Part shown: positions 19,254-30,681 of the stretch, one piece after another
How the letters are laid out: every line of letters starts with the position of its first letter
How positions within the stretch are numbered: position 1 is the stretch's first letter
NCBI RefSeq assembly: GCF_019469165.1
Contig: NZ_CP048263.1
Span: 1,736,001 to 1,800,000 of the forward strand
Length of the DNA stretch: 64,000 nt
Origin: Gilliamella sp. ESL0443
GTDB taxonomy: Bacteria > Pseudomonadota > Gammaproteobacteria > Enterobacterales > Orbaceae
Direction of reading: 5' to 3'
Notes under the pieces: model-generated
Seen by the model: the letters and a program-made list of their open reading frames with translations, nothing else
Databases searched by the model: none
What the model was told of the DNA's origin: nothing
Made by a program: the position numbers and the translations under genes

Positions 19254-20168
19254 TTATGCTAAAACAAGCTGTCTTGTACCTAAAGCAACAGGAACATTTT
19301 GTTCTTCATCAAAGGTGACATATTCCCAAGCATCTTGTTTAGCTAATAACGCTTGCAATAGTTGGTTATTTAAAGCGTGACCTGATTTATAACACACTAC
19401 TTCACCAATCATATTATGGCCACTCATGTATAAGTCACCAATGGTATCTAGCATTTTATGACGTACAAATTCATCTTCAAAACGAAGACCATCTTCATTA
19501 AGAACTTTATAATCGTCAACAACAATTGCACAATCTAAGCTACCGCCTAAACATAATCCTTTAGATTGTAATGCTTCAATATCTCGCATAAATCCAAACG
19601 TTCTTGCACGACTGATTTGACGAATAAAAGACTCTGAAGAAAAATCCAATTGGTAACGTTGTGAACTGTTATCAATAGCTGGATGACGAAAATCAATAGT
19701 GAAATCTAATCGAAAACCACTATATGGTCTTACCTCTGCCCATTTATCACCATTTTCGACACGAACAGTTTCTTTAACTCGTATGAATTTTTTCAGCGCA
19801 TTTTGCTCAGTAATTCCAGCATCTAATAATAAGTAAACGAATGGGCTTGCACTTCCGTCCATAATTGGGATTTCGGGCGCATTTACTTCAATAATAATAT
19901 TATCTATACCGAGCCCAGCTAATGCAGAATTGATATGTTCAACAGTTGAAATACGAACATTATCTTCATTAACCAAACAGGTACAAAGCATTGTATCACG
20001 CACAGATTTTGCATCCACAGGAAAATCAACATACGGATTTAAATCTGTACGGCGATAAATAACACCTGTGTTCTCTGGCGCAGGACGTAAAGTCAAAGTA
20101 ACTTTTTTGCCAGTATGTAAACCGACACCAGTTGCTTGAATTGTCTTTTTTAAGGTTCTTTGTTTCAC
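19254..20168 (-). CDS. lpxC: UDP-3-O-acyl-N-acetylglucosamine deacetylase
   Basis: 304 residues from the GTG at 20168 (E. coli 305). Zn-dependent enzyme of the first committed step of lipid A synthesis. The zinc and catalytic residues lie in [21 protein letters not shown] and YKSGHALNN, and EIPIMDGSA is intact. I prefer the GTG because the protein then begins KQRTLKK as in E. coli and has a GTAGG ribosome-binding site six bases upstream; an in-frame ATG at 20198 would add ten unrelated residues. It closes the dcw cluster directly after ftsZ. In enterics FtsH and YciM control its level post-translationally. Confidence 0.97.
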   Translation of the reverse strand: MKQRTLKKTIQATGVGLHTGKKVTLTLRPAPENTGVIYRRTDLNPYVDFPVDAKSVRDTMLCTCLVNEDNVRISTVEHINSALAGLGIDNIIIEVNAPEIPIMDGSASPFVYLLLDAGITEQNALKKFIRVKETVRVENGDKWAEVRPYSGFRLDFTIDFRHPAIDNSSQRYQLDFSSESFIRQISRARTFGFMRDIEALQSKGLCLGGSLDCAIVVDDYKVLNEDGLRFEDEFVRHKMLDTIGDLYMSGHNMIGEVVCYKSGHALNNQLLQALLAKQDAWEYVTFDEEQNVPVALGTRQLVLA

Positions 20169-20235
20169 TTCGCACCTACTCTTTTTATTCGCTTCCATTA
20201 TCCATTAGACAATAAGAAATCAAATAAGTTCAATA

Positions 20236-21381
20236 CTAATTAGCCTGCTTACGGATAAAAGCAGGAATATCTAAAATTTTATGTTCTTCCATTGGAGAAA
20301 CCGCTGGTTCATTAACAACTTTAGGCATTGGTTCCTCTTGTTGCTGTGGCAAATGATTTGTTTGGCCAAATAATGAACCATGTGATGTAACTGGCTTATT
20401 AATTTTAACTTCTGGACGTTTATCCATACCAATACCAGTTGCAACTACTGTAACACGAATTTCATCAGACATGTCTGGATCAAATGTAGTACCAACAACC
20501 ACAGTTGCATTGTCAGAAGCAAAAGCTCTAACAGTACTACCAACAGTTTCAAATTCTTCTAAACCAAGATCAAGACCAGCTGTAACATTAACTAACACGC
20601 CACGTGCACCCGATAAATCAATATCTTCAAGTAACGGGCTTGAAATAGCCATTTCAGCAGCTTCTTCGGCACGGTTATCACCACTCGCACGACCAGAACC
20701 CATCATAGCGTAACCCATTTCGGACATTACCGTTCTAACGTCGGCAAAGTCAACGTTGATATGACCAGGTTTGGTAATTAATTCAGCAATACCTTGTACT
20801 GCACCTTTTAAAACACCATTAGCAGCAGCAAAAGCGTCTAATAGCTTAACGCCTCGACCTAATACTTTTAATAATTTATCATTTGGAATTGTGATAAGAG
20901 AGTCAACGTGTTTAGCTAACTCAGCAATACCTTGCTCAGCAAAAGCCATACGTTTTTTACCTTCAAATCCAAAAGGCTTTGTAACAACAGCTACAGTTAA
21001 AATACCGAGTTCTTTAGCAATTTCTGCAACAACAGGAGCTGCACCTGTTCCTGTTCCGCCACCCATTCCGGCTGCGATGAATACCATGTCGGCACCCTCA
21101 ATCGCACTACGAATAACATCACGATCTTCTTCTGCTGAATTCCTTCCCACTTCTGGATTAGCTCCAGCACCAAGTCCTTTGGTCACATTATTACCGATTT
21201 GGATAGTTTGACCAACTTTAATTCTTTTCAATGCTTGTGCATCAGTATTTGCTGCAAAAAACTCAACGCCTTCAATATGTTCAGCAATCATATGCTCAAC
21301 AGCATTACCGCCGCCGCCACCTACACCAATAACTTTAATGACTGCTGCTGGCTCATCATCCGCAACCATAGGCTCAAACAT
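20236..21381 (-). CDS. ftsZ: Cell division protein FtsZ (tubulin-like GTPase)
   Basis: 381 residues (E. coli 383). Forms the Z ring at midcell. The GTP-binding tubulin signature GGGTGTG is at 107-113, preceded by the glycine-rich [13 protein letters not shown] (19-31). The T7-loop region [15 protein letters not shown] is conserved. The C-terminal peptide [11 protein letters not shown], which binds FtsA and ZipA, is complete after a variable Q/P-rich linker. Follows ftsA by 80 bp, the usual place for ftsZ promoters, though I could not define one. Confidence 0.99.
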   Translation of the reverse strand: MFEPMVADDEPAAVIKVIGVGGGGGNAVEHMIAEHIEGVEFFAANTDAQALKRIKVGQTIQIGNNVTKGLGAGANPEVGRNSAEEDRDVIRSAIEGADMVFIAAGMGGGTGTGAAPVVAEIAKELGILTVAVVTKPFGFEGKKRMAFAEQGIAELAKHVDSLITIPNDKLLKVLGRGVKLLDAFAAANGVLKGAVQGIAELITKPGHINVDFADVRTVMSEMGYAMMGSGRASGDNRAEEAAEMAISSPLLEDIDLSGARGVLVNVTAGLDLGLEEFETVGSTVRAFASDNATVVVGTTFDPDMSDEIRVTVVATGIGMDKRPEVKINKPVTSHGSLFGQTNHLPQQQEEPMPKVVNEPAVSPMEEHKILDIPAFIRKQAN

Positions 21382-21461
21382 AACTTATCTCCAAATTTAC
21401 GATCTAACAACATTGTACAGATAACCAGCTACAATGTCTACGAAGTTATTAAATATATTAG

Positions 21462-22715
21462 CTAAAATTCTTTTTTAAACCAACCGGTCAATCTTTTAGC
21501 TATCCCTTTCAATGATGATTTATTGCTATCTTTAGTATCATCATTTAATAAACTTTGTTTTCCATAGTGCAATAAGCCTACGGTTGTAGAACAATAAGGC
21601 TTTTGCACATAATCAGTTAATCCTGAAATATTCAAAGGTTGTCCAATACGAACTTGATTTTGAAAAACTTTTTCAGCACACTCAACCATGCCTTTAATTT
21701 GAGCTGCTCCACCAGTTAAAACAATCCCTGCCGCCAACTGATATTTCACATTTTGTTTCTTAAGTTCATCTTGTAACACTAGTAATTCTTTTTGGACTAA
21801 AGATAAAAGTTCTGAATAGCGTGGTTCTATTACATCTGCTAATGTTTGTCTTTGTAATGAGCGTGATGGTCGTCCTCCAACACTCGGCACATCAATAACT
21901 TCATCTTTACCAACTAATGAACCGACAGCACAACCATAACGAATTTTGATATTTTCTGCATCCATTGGCGGTGCACCAAATGCATAAGCGATATCACTAG
22001 TAACAACATTGCCAGCATAAGGAATAACTACCGAATGACGTAATGCACCACCGGTATAAACAGTAACATCCATTGTTCCGCCACCGATATCAATAACACA
22101 TACACCTAATTCTTTTTCATCATCAGTCAAGACTGCATAACTAGAAGCCAACCCAGAGAAAATAAGTTGATCAACTTTTAAACCACAACGTTCAACAGCC
22201 TTAACAATATTTCTTGCCATATCATTATGACAGGTGACCAAATGAACTTTCGCTTTCATTCTTACACCAGATAATCCGATAGGATTTTTAATACCTTCTT
22301 GTAAATCAATTGAATACTCTTGAGCAATAACGTGCAAAATACGATGTTCATCTAATATTCGAACGGACTTAGCTGTATGAACTACGTTTTCGACATCTTC
22401 TGCCGTAACCTCTTCATCAGCAATTGGCACCATACCTATTTCATTTTGACAACGAATGTGTTTACCCGATAGGCTTAAATAAACAGAAGATATTTGGCAA
22501 TCAGCCATTAATTCAGCTTGGTCAACTGCTCGTTGGATTGATTTAACAACTGATTCAAGGTCATTTACACCACCTTTATCAACGCCTTTCGATGGACAAT
22601 GTCCAACACCTATAATATTGACCACACCATCAGGAAGCACTTCACCGACAAGGGCAAGTACTTTGGATGTGCCAACTTCAAGTCCAACAACCAATTTTTT
22701 CTCTGTTGCTTTCAT
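21462..22715 (-). CDS. ftsA: Cell division protein FtsA (actin-like membrane anchor of FtsZ)
   Basis: 417 residues (E. coli 420). Actin/Hsp70-fold ATPase that tethers FtsZ to the membrane. The phosphate-1 motif VGLEVGTSKV (near 10-19), the phosphate-2 motif IDIGGGTMDVTVY, and the adenosine motif VLTGGAAQIKG are visible. The C-terminal amphipathic helix that targets the membrane is present (GIAKRLTGWFKKEF). Starts 21 bases after ftsQ. Confidence 0.98.
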   Translation of the reverse strand: MKATEKKLVVGLEVGTSKVLALVGEVLPDGVVNIIGVGHCPSKGVDKGGVNDLESVVKSIQRAVDQAELMADCQISSVYLSLSGKHIRCQNEIGMVPIADEEVTAEDVENVVHTAKSVRILDEHRILHVIAQEYSIDLQEGIKNPIGLSGVRMKAKVHLVTCHNDMARNIVKAVERCGLKVDQLIFSGLASSYAVLTDDEKELGVCVIDIGGGTMDVTVYTGGALRHSVVIPYAGNVVTSDIAYAFGAPPMDAENIKIRYGCAVGSLVGKDEVIDVPSVGGRPSRSLQRQTLADVIEPRYSELLSLVQKELLVLQDELKKQNVKYQLAAGIVLTGGAAQIKGMVECAEKVFQNQVRIGQPLNISGLTDYVQKPYCSTTVGLLHYGKQSLLNDDTKDSNKSSLKGIAKRLTGWFKKEF

Positions 22716-22736
22716 ACTTAAGCCTTTATTTATTCC

Positions 22737-23570
22737 TTATTGCGATATTTTTTCTCGTTGTACTGCGATGCCGTTTTCATAACGCAAATCAGCAGCCGTT
22801 ATTTTTTCATCAGCTGGCATTCTAGACTGAATTTCAGGAAATAATTTAATAAATTGTTGATAGCGTTGTTCTATTTTTTCACTACCAACTATCAATTTTA
22901 TATCCTGACTTTCAGAACATAAATCAGCTGTACATTGTTTAATCAGCAATTGCCAAGCATTACGTTCATCAGCTATAGCTGCTTTAATTTCTGATGCAAA
23001 CTTGTTATTAGCTAACTTTCTAGAAATTTCTTCTAGCTTAAAATACGTTTCTAATATTGTTTTTGCTTTACCTTCAGGGCCATATATCCTAGGTAATTGC
23101 AATTCACCCAAACGATCTAATGGCACACTAAATACATTGCCAGCATTATCAAGTAGATATAAATCATTCCAGTAAAATGCAGGTTTGTATTCTTCAATAT
23201 AAACAATCAACCTATCCGGCCATTGCTTACGGATACTAGCTTGTTTAACCCAAGGGTATCGCATTATTTCTTGTTGAATATCGTCAACATCCTGTCCTAT
23301 ATAGGTATTTGGCAATCCTAAACCTAATATTGCTTGTCGAAGATCATCTTCAGTTGTGTAAGTATACTCTCCACTTAAAGTCAATTGTGATAAAACCATC
23401 TGATCTGGATCTTCCATCCAGTTCTTAACACAATTGATAGCCCAGGCACTAATACAAATAATTATAATAAAGAACAAAAAACCTATCATTTGTTCTGAAT
23501 TACGAAAAACAAGCAACCTTCTTCTATTTTGGTGTTCTCGTTTGTGTGCTGCTTGTCGGACTTTTTTCAT
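22737..23570 (-). CDS. ftsQ: Cell division protein FtsQ
   Basis: 277 residues. A short basic cytoplasmic tail, one membrane helix (about 28-46, IGFLFFIIIICISAWAI), then the periplasmic POTRA domain beginning LSQLTLSGEYTYTTEDDLRQAI, and the beta domain. Bridges the divisome through FtsB and FtsL. Sequence is less conserved than its neighbours, as usual for FtsQ. It starts 14 bases after ddlB. Confidence 0.95.
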   Translation of the reverse strand: MKKVRQAAHKREHQNRRRLLVFRNSEQMIGFLFFIIIICISAWAINCVKNWMEDPDQMVLSQLTLSGEYTYTTEDDLRQAILGLGLPNTYIGQDVDDIQQEIMRYPWVKQASIRKQWPDRLIVYIEEYKPAFYWNDLYLLDNAGNVFSVPLDRLGELQLPRIYGPEGKAKTILETYFKLEEISRKLANNKFASEIKAAIADERNAWQLLIKQCTADLCSESQDIKLIVGSEKIEQRYQQFIKLFPEIQSRMPADEKITAADLRYENGIAVQREKISQ

Positions 23571-23584
23571 AAAAATAAAGCCAA

Positions 23585-24493
23585 TTATATGGTTGCTAAT
23601 TGTAAAATACGTTTAACCAATTCACTAAATGACCATCCGTATTCTTTTGCTGCCATTGGTACTAAACTATGGTCTGTCATGCCTGGAGCAGTGTTTACTT
23701 CAAGTAAATATGGTTTTTCATTATTATCAAACATAATGTCCACTCTACCCCAACCTCGGCAACCAACGGCTTTATAAGCATCTAAAGCTAATTTACGAAT
23801 CTCTTGTTCTTTTTCATCAGATAATCCGCTTGGACAGAAATATTGGGTTTTATCTGACAAATACTTTGCATCATAATCATAAAAATTGGTAGCAGGCTTA
23901 ATGTAAATTGCTGGTAAAACCTCATCACCAACTATCGCAACGGTAAACTCAGGGCCTGATAAAAACGATTCAACCATTACGGTATTATCATATTTGAATG
24001 CAACATCAATAGCAGCTTTTAATTCTTCTGCCTTATCAACTCTTGTCATACCAACACTTGAGCCTTCATGGCTTGGTTTAACAAATAATGGTAATCCAAG
24101 ATTTTTAACAATATTTTCAATGTCAATTAATTGCGATTTTTCAACCATAACGTAATCAGCAACAGGTAAACCAAGTGATTTCCAAACTAGTTTTGTTTTT
24201 AACTTATCCATGGTTAAAGCTGATGATAAAACATCACTTCCGGTATAAGGAATGTTTTGATAAGTTAAAATAGCTTGGGTAATACCATCTTCGCCACCTC
24301 GACCATGTAAAATAATAAAAGCTTTAGTAAACCCTTCTTGCTTCAAATTTGTTATACAATGATCTTTAGTATCGATAAGATGAGCATCAATACCATTTTC
24401 TTGTAACCCTGAAAATACTGCTTTACCTGATTTTAGTGATACTTCTCGTTCAGCAGAGGTCCCACCATACAACACAGCAACTTTATCAACCAT
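23585..24493 (-). CDS. ddlB: D-alanine--D-alanine ligase B
   Basis: 302 residues (E. coli DdlB 306). ATP-grasp enzyme that makes D-Ala-D-Ala for the peptidoglycan stem peptide. VLYGGTSAEREVSLKSG at the N-terminus, FVKPSHEGSSVGMTRV in the ATP-binding region, and the metal-binding end LLEVNTAPGMTDHSLVP are intact. Two bases separate it from murC. Confidence 0.98.
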   Translation of the reverse strand: MVDKVAVLYGGTSAEREVSLKSGKAVFSGLQENGIDAHLIDTKDHCITNLKQEGFTKAFIILHGRGGEDGITQAILTYQNIPYTGSDVLSSALTMDKLKTKLVWKSLGLPVADYVMVEKSQLIDIENIVKNLGLPLFVKPSHEGSSVGMTRVDKAEELKAAIDVAFKYDNTVMVESFLSGPEFTVAIVGDEVLPAIYIKPATNFYDYDAKYLSDKTQYFCPSGLSDEKEQEIRKLALDAYKAVGCRGWGRVDIMFDNNEKPYLLEVNTAPGMTDHSLVPMAAKEYGWSFSELVKRILQLATI

Positions 24494-24495
24494 TA

Positions 24496-25944
24496 TTATA
24501 AAACCTCTTTTGAAAATAGTTGGCTACTGGCTAACTGACGGGCAACTCGGCCAACGCTTCCAGCACCTTGAGTTAATAACAAATCCCCACCTTGTAATAA
24601 TTCTTTCATTATTTCAGGTAGAAGATCTAAATCAGAAACATAAATTGGATCAACTTTTCCACGATTACGAATTGAACGGCAAAGTGATCGACTATCTGCG
24701 CCTGCAATAGGCTGTTCACCAGCAGAATATACATCTAACATAACTAACGCATCAACTTGAGAAAGAACCTGCGCAAAATCATCAAATAAATCACGAGTAC
24801 GCGTAAATCTATGTGGTTGAAATAACATCACCAATCTACGGTCAGGCCAACCATTTCGAGCAGCCTGAATTGTGGAATTAACTTCGCTTGGGTGATGTCC
24901 GTAATCATCAACCATCATAATATCTTTTCCATTTCCATCAGGAAAAATACCTAATAGATCGAATCGACGGCTAGTTCCAGCAAATTTTGCTAAAGCTTGT
25001 ATAATTGAATTATCATCAATACCATCTTCAGTCGCAGCGATAATTGCTGCTGCTGAGTTTAAGGCATTATGTTTGCCAGGTGCATTTAATTCAATTTCTA
25101 AATCGTTATGATCTGGGCGACATACTGTGTAGTAACTAACGCCTCTTTCCTGACGATAATTTTTAATAACAACATCGGCTTCTTCACTAAAACCATAAGT
25201 GATAATTTTACGACCAACAATCGGTAACAATTCACGATTAATAGGATCGTCATAACACATAACAGCTAATCCATAAAAAGGAAGATTACGTAAAAAGGAA
25301 ATAAAGGTTTGTTTAAGATTCTCAACACTTCCTTGATAAGTATCCATATGATCAGGTTCAATATTAGTTACTATAGATACCATAGGCTGTAAGTGTAAAA
25401 ATGAAGCATCACTTTCATCGGCTTCTGCAATAAAATATCGACTACTACCTAATCTAGCATGGGTTCCTGCTGCTTTAACCAAACCACCATTTACAAAAGT
25501 TGGATCGAGTTTAGCTTCTGCATAAATAGCCGTTACCATTGCTGTGGTAGTCGTTTTACCATGGGTTCCTGCAATAGCTATACCATATCGAAAACGCATT
25601 AATTCGGCTAACATTTCAGCTCGTTGAATTACAGGAATACGAGCTTCTCTAGCTGCAACGACTTCTATATTATCTTGAGAAATCGCTGATGAGATAACAA
25701 CAACACTTGCACTAAGAACATTTTCAGCAGCATGTCCGATAACAATCTTTGCGCCTAATGTTTCTAAATGTTGTGTTACTGCATTTTCAGCAATATCAGA
25801 ACCGCTAATTTGATAGCCTTCATTAGCAAGAACTTCAGCAATCCCTCCCATTCCGGCACCGCCAATACCCACAAAATGGATATGTTTGACACGTTTCATT
25901 TCTGGAATGATTGCTCTTAATTCAGCTAATTCCTTAGTATTCAC
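24496..25944 (-). CDS. murC: UDP-N-acetylmuramate--L-alanine ligase
   Basis: 482 residues (E. coli 491). Adds L-Ala to UDP-MurNAc in the cytoplasm. N-terminal [14 protein letters not shown] for UDP binding, the ATP loop [11 protein letters not shown], and [11 protein letters not shown] and [12 protein letters not shown] in the C-terminal domain. The start is GTG, preceded by a good AGGGG site seven bases upstream, and gives the E. coli-like opening [11 protein letters not shown] 97-bp gap to murG is the largest spacer in this part of the cluster and holds nothing recognisable. Confidence 0.98.
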   Translation of the reverse strand: MNTKELAELRAIIPEMKRVKHIHFVGIGGAGMGGIAEVLANEGYQISGSDIAENAVTQHLETLGAKIVIGHAAENVLSASVVVISSAISQDNIEVVAAREARIPVIQRAEMLAELMRFRYGIAIAGTHGKTTTTAMVTAIYAEAKLDPTFVNGGLVKAAGTHARLGSSRYFIAEADESDASFLHLQPMVSIVTNIEPDHMDTYQGSVENLKQTFISFLRNLPFYGLAVMCYDDPINRELLPIVGRKIITYGFSEEADVVIKNYRQERGVSYYTVCRPDHNDLEIELNAPGKHNALNSAAAIIAATEDGIDDNSIIQALAKFAGTSRRFDLLGIFPDGNGKDIMMVDDYGHHPSEVNSTIQAARNGWPDRRLVMLFQPHRFTRTRDLFDDFAQVLSQVDALVMLDVYSAGEQPIAGADSRSLCRSIRNRGKVDPIYVSDLDLLPEIMKELLQGGDLLLTQGAGSVGRVARQLASSQLFSKEVL

Positions 25945-26041
25945 TATTAAACCCCTGGTTAATTATTTATTAAGTAAAGTCATTTTTTGATCTCAAACAG
26001 AACTTAACAAAACTGTTACTTAAAATTATAAATAAAATTCG

Positions 26042-27088
26042 TTATTTTACCACTGAAATCAGTGTTTCTGCCACTCTTTCTGTCGAATTTATAATGGATA
26101 AACTTTTCGCTTTTACAGCCATTTCAACTAATTCTTGTCGACTTAGGTTTGAAAGTAATTGAAATAATGAATCAACATTAAAATCATGCTGTTCAATAAT
26201 CTTAGCTGCATCAATATCAGCTAAAGATTTTGCATTCCAAAATTGCTGGCGATCTTTATGCATAAAAGGAACAAAAATAGCACCAATACCAACAACTTCT
26301 ATTTCACTCACAGTTAATGCACCGCTTCGACAAATAACTATATCAGCCCAACTATAGGCTTCTTTAACATCACTAATAAATTCTGTTACTTGGTTAATGT
26401 TACAGTTCTGATAAGATTTAATTACATCATCTAACATTCCTTTGCCCGTTTGATGCCAAACAATAAATTTATCAGACAATTTTGATATTGCTTGAGGAAC
26501 AACAGTATTGATTACTTTGGCGCCTTGACTACCACCCATAACCAAGACTCTAATAGGGCCTTGTCTATTTTTGAGTCTTTCACTGGGTTCTTCAATTGTT
26601 AATAAGTCACTACGAACTGGATTACCAACCACTTCAGCATTTTTAAATGCTGTTGGAAAAGCTTGTAAAACTTTAGTTGCAATTTTAGCCAAATATTTAT
26701 TTGTTAATCCCGCAATGCCATTTTGTTCATGTAGTACCACTGGAATACCTAAACTTTTGGCAGCTATTCCACCAGGCCCTGAAACATACCCGCCCATACC
26801 TAAAACAACATCAGGACGATACGCTTTTAAAATTTTCCTAGCTTGTAAAACAGCTTTCAATATTTTATAAGGCGCTTTTAATAATGCTAGTTTACCTTTG
26901 CCACGTAGTCCTGATATTTGAATAAAGTCTATTTCAATTCCATTTTCAGGCACTAACTGTGCCTCCATACGATCAGCTGTACCTAACCATCTTACTTGCC
27001 AACCTTGTTTCATTAAATGATGAGCAACAGCAATACCAGGGAATACATGCCCACCAGTACCACCAGCCATGACTAATAACTTTTTCAT
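26042..27088 (-). CDS. murG: UDP-GlcNAc--lipid I N-acetylglucosaminyltransferase
   Basis: 348 residues (E. coli 355). Peripheral GT-B glycosyltransferase on the inner face of the membrane that converts lipid I to lipid II. The glycine-rich loops are [10 protein letters not shown] (near 9-18) and [10 protein letters not shown], with the conserved [11 protein letters not shown] loop. Its ATG overlaps the ftsW stop by one base, so translation is likely coupled. Confidence 0.98.
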   Translation of the reverse strand: MKKLLVMAGGTGGHVFPGIAVAHHLMKQGWQVRWLGTADRMEAQLVPENGIEIDFIQISGLRGKGKLALLKAPYKILKAVLQARKILKAYRPDVVLGMGGYVSGPGGIAAKSLGIPVVLHEQNGIAGLTNKYLAKIATKVLQAFPTAFKNAEVVGNPVRSDLLTIEEPSERLKNRQGPIRVLVMGGSQGAKVINTVVPQAISKLSDKFIVWHQTGKGMLDDVIKSYQNCNINQVTEFISDVKEAYSWADIVICRSGALTVSEIEVVGIGAIFVPFMHKDRQQFWNAKSLADIDAAKIIEQHDFNVDSLFQLLSNLSRQELVEMAVKAKSLSIINSTERVAETLISVVK

Positions 27089-28239
27089 TATTTAATTGAC
27101 CTTATTCTTGCTTGAGCTTGTTGTTGTCTAAACTCAAAATCTATTCTTAGTAATATTGCAACTGCAATACTCATTACAATAAGGCTTGAGCCGCCATAAC
27201 TAATAAATGGCAAAGTTAAACCTTTTGTAGGTAACATACCGGATGTTACACCAACATTAACAAAAGTTTGAAAACCAAACCAAATGCCGATTTCACAAGC
27301 CAAATAGCCTGAAAATTGAGATCCTTCGTTTAACGCCCGATATCCTATAGCTAATGCTTTAAATGTTAGAAAGAAAAGTAATAACAACAAAGCTACGACA
27401 CCGATATATCCATACTCTTCTGAAATAATTGAAAAAATAAAATCAGTATGACATTCAGGTAGATAGCGTAATTTAAAAATAGAATTACCAATTCCTTGTC
27501 CAGTTATACCACCATTACCAATAGCCATTAATGAAGCAACAAGCTGATAACCGGCTCCAGTGGCATCTTGCCATGGATCAAGGAATGTCATTAAACGTGT
27601 CAAACGGTAAGATTCATATAAAATAAGGCAAGCAACTGCACCAACCCCAGTTAGTAAAATGGCAATAAATTGCCATAATTGTGCACCAGCAATAAATAAA
27701 ATGCCAATTGTGACCATGAATAATACAATCACCGTACCTAAGTCAGGCTGTTTTAGTAATAAAATTGATAAAACAGCCATCACCACCATAGGTTTAAAAA
27801 AGCCCCAAAATCCGTTTTGAACTTCATCTGATTTACGAGCTAGATAACCTGCTAAAAATAGAAATAATGATAATTTAGAAAGCTCAGCTGGTTGAAAATT
27901 AAAAACACCTAACGGAATCCAGCGCGACGCACCATTAATTGAAGAACCAATCCCCAAAACCACTATCAGCATGATAATTGAAATAATTAATAAAACTGAT
28001 CCAAATTGTTGCCAACGTTGCATAGGAATATATAAAGCTATACACATTAAAAATAGCGACATTCCAATTTGGATTAACTCGCGTTGGGTATAAAAGAAAG
28101 GAGCACTTTCACTAAATGCCATTGATGAGGATGTCACCATAATTAAACCAAATATCATTAAACCAATCACTGTCCAAAGCAACTGGTTATCGAAAGGAAT
28201 ATTTGGATTTACTTGTTTTCTTATCCAAAAGAATGTCAT
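27088..28239 (-). CDS. ftsW: Septal peptidoglycan glycosyltransferase FtsW (SEDS family)
   Basis: 383 residues, about ten membrane segments. Polymerises lipid II together with FtsI at the septum. SEDS hallmarks are [22 protein letters not shown] with the lysine and arginine residues of the family, the loop QPDLGTVIV, and the C-terminal [16 protein letters not shown]. Overlaps murD by four bases and murG by one. Confidence 0.98.
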   Translation of the reverse strand: MTFFWIRKQVNPNIPFDNQLLWTVIGLMIFGLIMVTSSSMAFSESAPFFYTQRELIQIGMSLFLMCIALYIPMQRWQQFGSVLLIISIIMLIVVLGIGSSINGASRWIPLGVFNFQPAELSKLSLFLFLAGYLARKSDEVQNGFWGFFKPMVVMAVLSILLLKQPDLGTVIVLFMVTIGILFIAGAQLWQFIAILLTGVGAVACLILYESYRLTRLMTFLDPWQDATGAGYQLVASLMAIGNGGITGQGIGNSIFKLRYLPECHTDFIFSIISEEYGYIGVVALLLLLFFLTFKALAIGYRALNEGSQFSGYLACEIGIWFGFQTFVNVGVTSGMLPTKGLTLPFISYGGSSLIVMSIAVAILLRIDFEFRQQQAQARIRSIK

Positions 28240-29570
28240 TTTTCACCCCTTTGAGTATACTGCTTAGCAAGTTGTGCAAAAAGATTTCCGCGTTCAATGT
28301 AATTTTTAAACTGATCTAAACTTGCACAAGCAGGCGAAAGCAACACCACGTCTTTTGGTGCTACTTTTTTAGCTATACATTCAATAGTTTCAGCCATCGT
28401 TTCTGTAATCGTTGATATATTAGGAGCTAAATTAGCAAGTAAATTTCGATCTCGTCCAAAACAGAAAATTTCAATATTTCTACCTTTTAAATAAGGAATC
28501 AAAGGTGAAAAGTCTGCTGATTTGCCATCTCCACCTAGCAACAAAAACAATTTTCCATTACATATAACACTATTTAAAGCAGCTTCTGTGCTACCTACAT
28601 TTGTTGCTTTAGAGTCATTAATCCATTTTACCCCATTACTATCAAATACTAACTCAAAGCGATGAGGTAACCCCTGAAAATTAGCAATAGTTTTCAAACT
28701 TGAATCACGATCAATGTTTAAACTATCGGCAATAGCTAATGCTGCTAATGCATTCAAATAATTATGACATCCAATTAATTTCATTGCGTTAGTCGCTAGG
28801 ACTGGCTTTTGTTGTGCAATCAAGTATTCATAATTATCATCTAAATGATAATCTCCAGCCTTTATTCCAAATGAAACACAGTGGTGATGATTATTCTTTG
28901 GTTTAGTTAATTTATCATCATGATTAATTACACAACATTTTGCATTGTGATAAATACGTTGTTTAGCTTCAGCATACTGCATTAAACCAAGAGGATAACG
29001 ATCCATATGGTCTTCGGAAATATTCAATATTGTTGCCACAGAAGCTTGTAAGCTTGATGTCGTTTCTAACTGAAAACTCGAAAGTTCTAACACATAAATA
29101 TCACAATCTTGTTTTAATAGTGAAAGAGCAGGTTCACCGATATTGCCACCTACGCCAACTTTTAATCCAGCCTCTTTGACAATATCCCCAACCAATGTAG
29201 TAACGGTTGTTTTACCATTTGCCCCTGTAATAGCAATAATTTTTTTATTTCTATCTTGATTAACTTCACGGCAAAAAAGCTCGACATCACCAACAATCTC
29301 AATACCTTTTTCAGCGGCTTTTTGTAATTCAGGTGTAGATAATGCAATACCAGGACTGGCAATAATCAGATCTGCTTCAAATAGCCAGTCTATATTTAGA
29401 TTTCCTAAATGATAAATAACACGATCATCTAATTGCTCTAATCCTGAAGGAGATAAACGTGTATCAATCACTTTCGGTATAACATTCTGAGCAAGAAAAT
29501 AGTCAACACACGAAAGTCCTGTTATCCCTAATCCGATAATAACAACTTTTTTACCTTGATAGTCAACCAT
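28236..29570 (-). CDS. murD: UDP-N-acetylmuramoylalanine--D-glutamate ligase
   Basis: 444 residues (E. coli 438). Adds D-Glu to UDP-MurNAc-L-Ala. The N-terminal Rossmann start [13 protein letters not shown], the ATP loop [22 protein letters not shown], and the C-terminal [18 protein letters not shown] are all typical. ftsW starts within its last four bases. Confidence 0.98.
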   Translation of the reverse strand: MVDYQGKKVVIIGLGITGLSCVDYFLAQNVIPKVIDTRLSPSGLEQLDDRVIYHLGNLNIDWLFEADLIIASPGIALSTPELQKAAEKGIEIVGDVELFCREVNQDRNKKIIAITGANGKTTVTTLVGDIVKEAGLKVGVGGNIGEPALSLLKQDCDIYVLELSSFQLETTSSLQASVATILNISEDHMDRYPLGLMQYAEAKQRIYHNAKCCVINHDDKLTKPKNNHHHCVSFGIKAGDYHLDDNYEYLIAQQKPVLATNAMKLIGCHNYLNALAALAIADSLNIDRDSSLKTIANFQGLPHRFELVFDSNGVKWINDSKATNVGSTEAALNSVICNGKLFLLLGGDGKSADFSPLIPYLKGRNIEIFCFGRDRNLLANLAPNISTITETMAETIECIAKKVAPKDVVLLSPACASLDQFKNYIERGNLFAQLAKQYTQRGEK

Positions 29571-29593
29571 GATGCAATCCTACTCTATTTTAT

Positions 29594-30676
29594 TTAACGT
29601 AATTTCAAGGTTAATAAACCAATTACGACTAACATCAGTGAAATAATCCAAAACCGAACAATTACTCTTGGTTCTGGCCAACCTTTTAATTCATAATGAT
29701 GGTGAATTGGTGCCATTTTGAAAATTCGTTTACCTCTTAATTTGAACGAGCCTACTTGTAAAATTACGGATAATGTCTCTATAACAAAAATTCCACCCAT
29801 TACTAATAATAAAAATTCTTGTCTCAGTAGTACTGAGATAATCCCAAACACACCACCTAAAGCTAACGAGCCTACATCACCCATAAAAACCATCGCCGGA
29901 TAGGTGTTAAACCATAGAAAGCCAAGACCTGCACCAATGATTGCAGTACAAACAATCATTAGTTCGCCACTAAATTTGATATATGGAATATGTAAATATG
30001 CAGCAAAGTTAACATTACCTGTCGCCCAAGCAACAAGAGCAAAACCAGCAGCTACAAACACAGTTGGCATAATTGCTAAGCCATCTAAACCGTCAGTAAG
30101 ATTTACTGCATTACCTGCACCAACAATAACCACATAAGTCAGTAAAATGAACCATAACCCTAATTGCGGCATAACATCTTTGAAAAAAGGAACAACTAAT
30201 ACTGTTACGGAACTATCTTTCCCATATGCATAAAGACCAAAAGCCACAATTAATGCAATAACTGACTGCCAAAAATATTTCCACCTAGCAATTAAACCCG
30301 CAGTATTTTTACGGATAACTTTTAAATAATCATCAGCGAACCCAACAAGACCATAACCAAGTAAAACAAATAAGGTTACCCAAACATAAGGATTTCGTAG
30401 ATCTGCCCATAGAAAAACAGAAAACGAAATAGAAGCTAAAATAAGCGTTCCACCCATTGTTGGTGTTCCCTTCTTACTTAAATGAGATTCAGGACCATCG
30501 TGGCGAATAACTTGACCAATTTGTAATTTTTGAAGCCAATCAATTACTTTTTGCCCCATAATTAACGAAATTGCCAATGATGTTAATAACGCAAGAATAG
30601 CCCTTACCGTTAGATAAGAAATAACATTAAAAAAAGTAAAATATTTAACTAAATATTCTGATATCCACACCAACAT
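29594..30676 (-). CDS. mraY: Phospho-N-acetylmuramoyl-pentapeptide transferase
   Basis: 360 residues, the same length as in E. coli, about ten membrane helices. Transfers phospho-MurNAc-pentapeptide to undecaprenyl phosphate, forming lipid I. Active-site motifs are [34 protein letters not shown], and [12 protein letters not shown] on the cytoplasmic side. It lies five bases after murF. Confidence 0.99.
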   Translation of the reverse strand: MLVWISEYLVKYFTFFNVISYLTVRAILALLTSLAISLIMGQKVIDWLQKLQIGQVIRHDGPESHLSKKGTPTMGGTLILASISFSVFLWADLRNPYVWVTLFVLLGYGLVGFADDYLKVIRKNTAGLIARWKYFWQSVIALIVAFGLYAYGKDSSVTVLVVPFFKDVMPQLGLWFILLTYVVIVGAGNAVNLTDGLDGLAIMPTVFVAAGFALVAWATGNVNFAAYLHIPYIKFSGELMIVCTAIIGAGLGFLWFNTYPAMVFMGDVGSLALGGVFGIISVLLRQEFLLLVMGGIFVIETLSVILQVGSFKLRGKRIFKMAPIHHHYELKGWPEPRVIVRFWIISLMLVVIGLLTLKLR

Positions 30677-30681
30677 AATTT

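Noticed and set aside
20771-21211. Long open frame (146 codons) on the plus strand opposite ftsZ
   Set aside because: It lies wholly antisense to a fully conserved ftsZ and its translation has no family character; it is a by-product of ftsZ codon usage.
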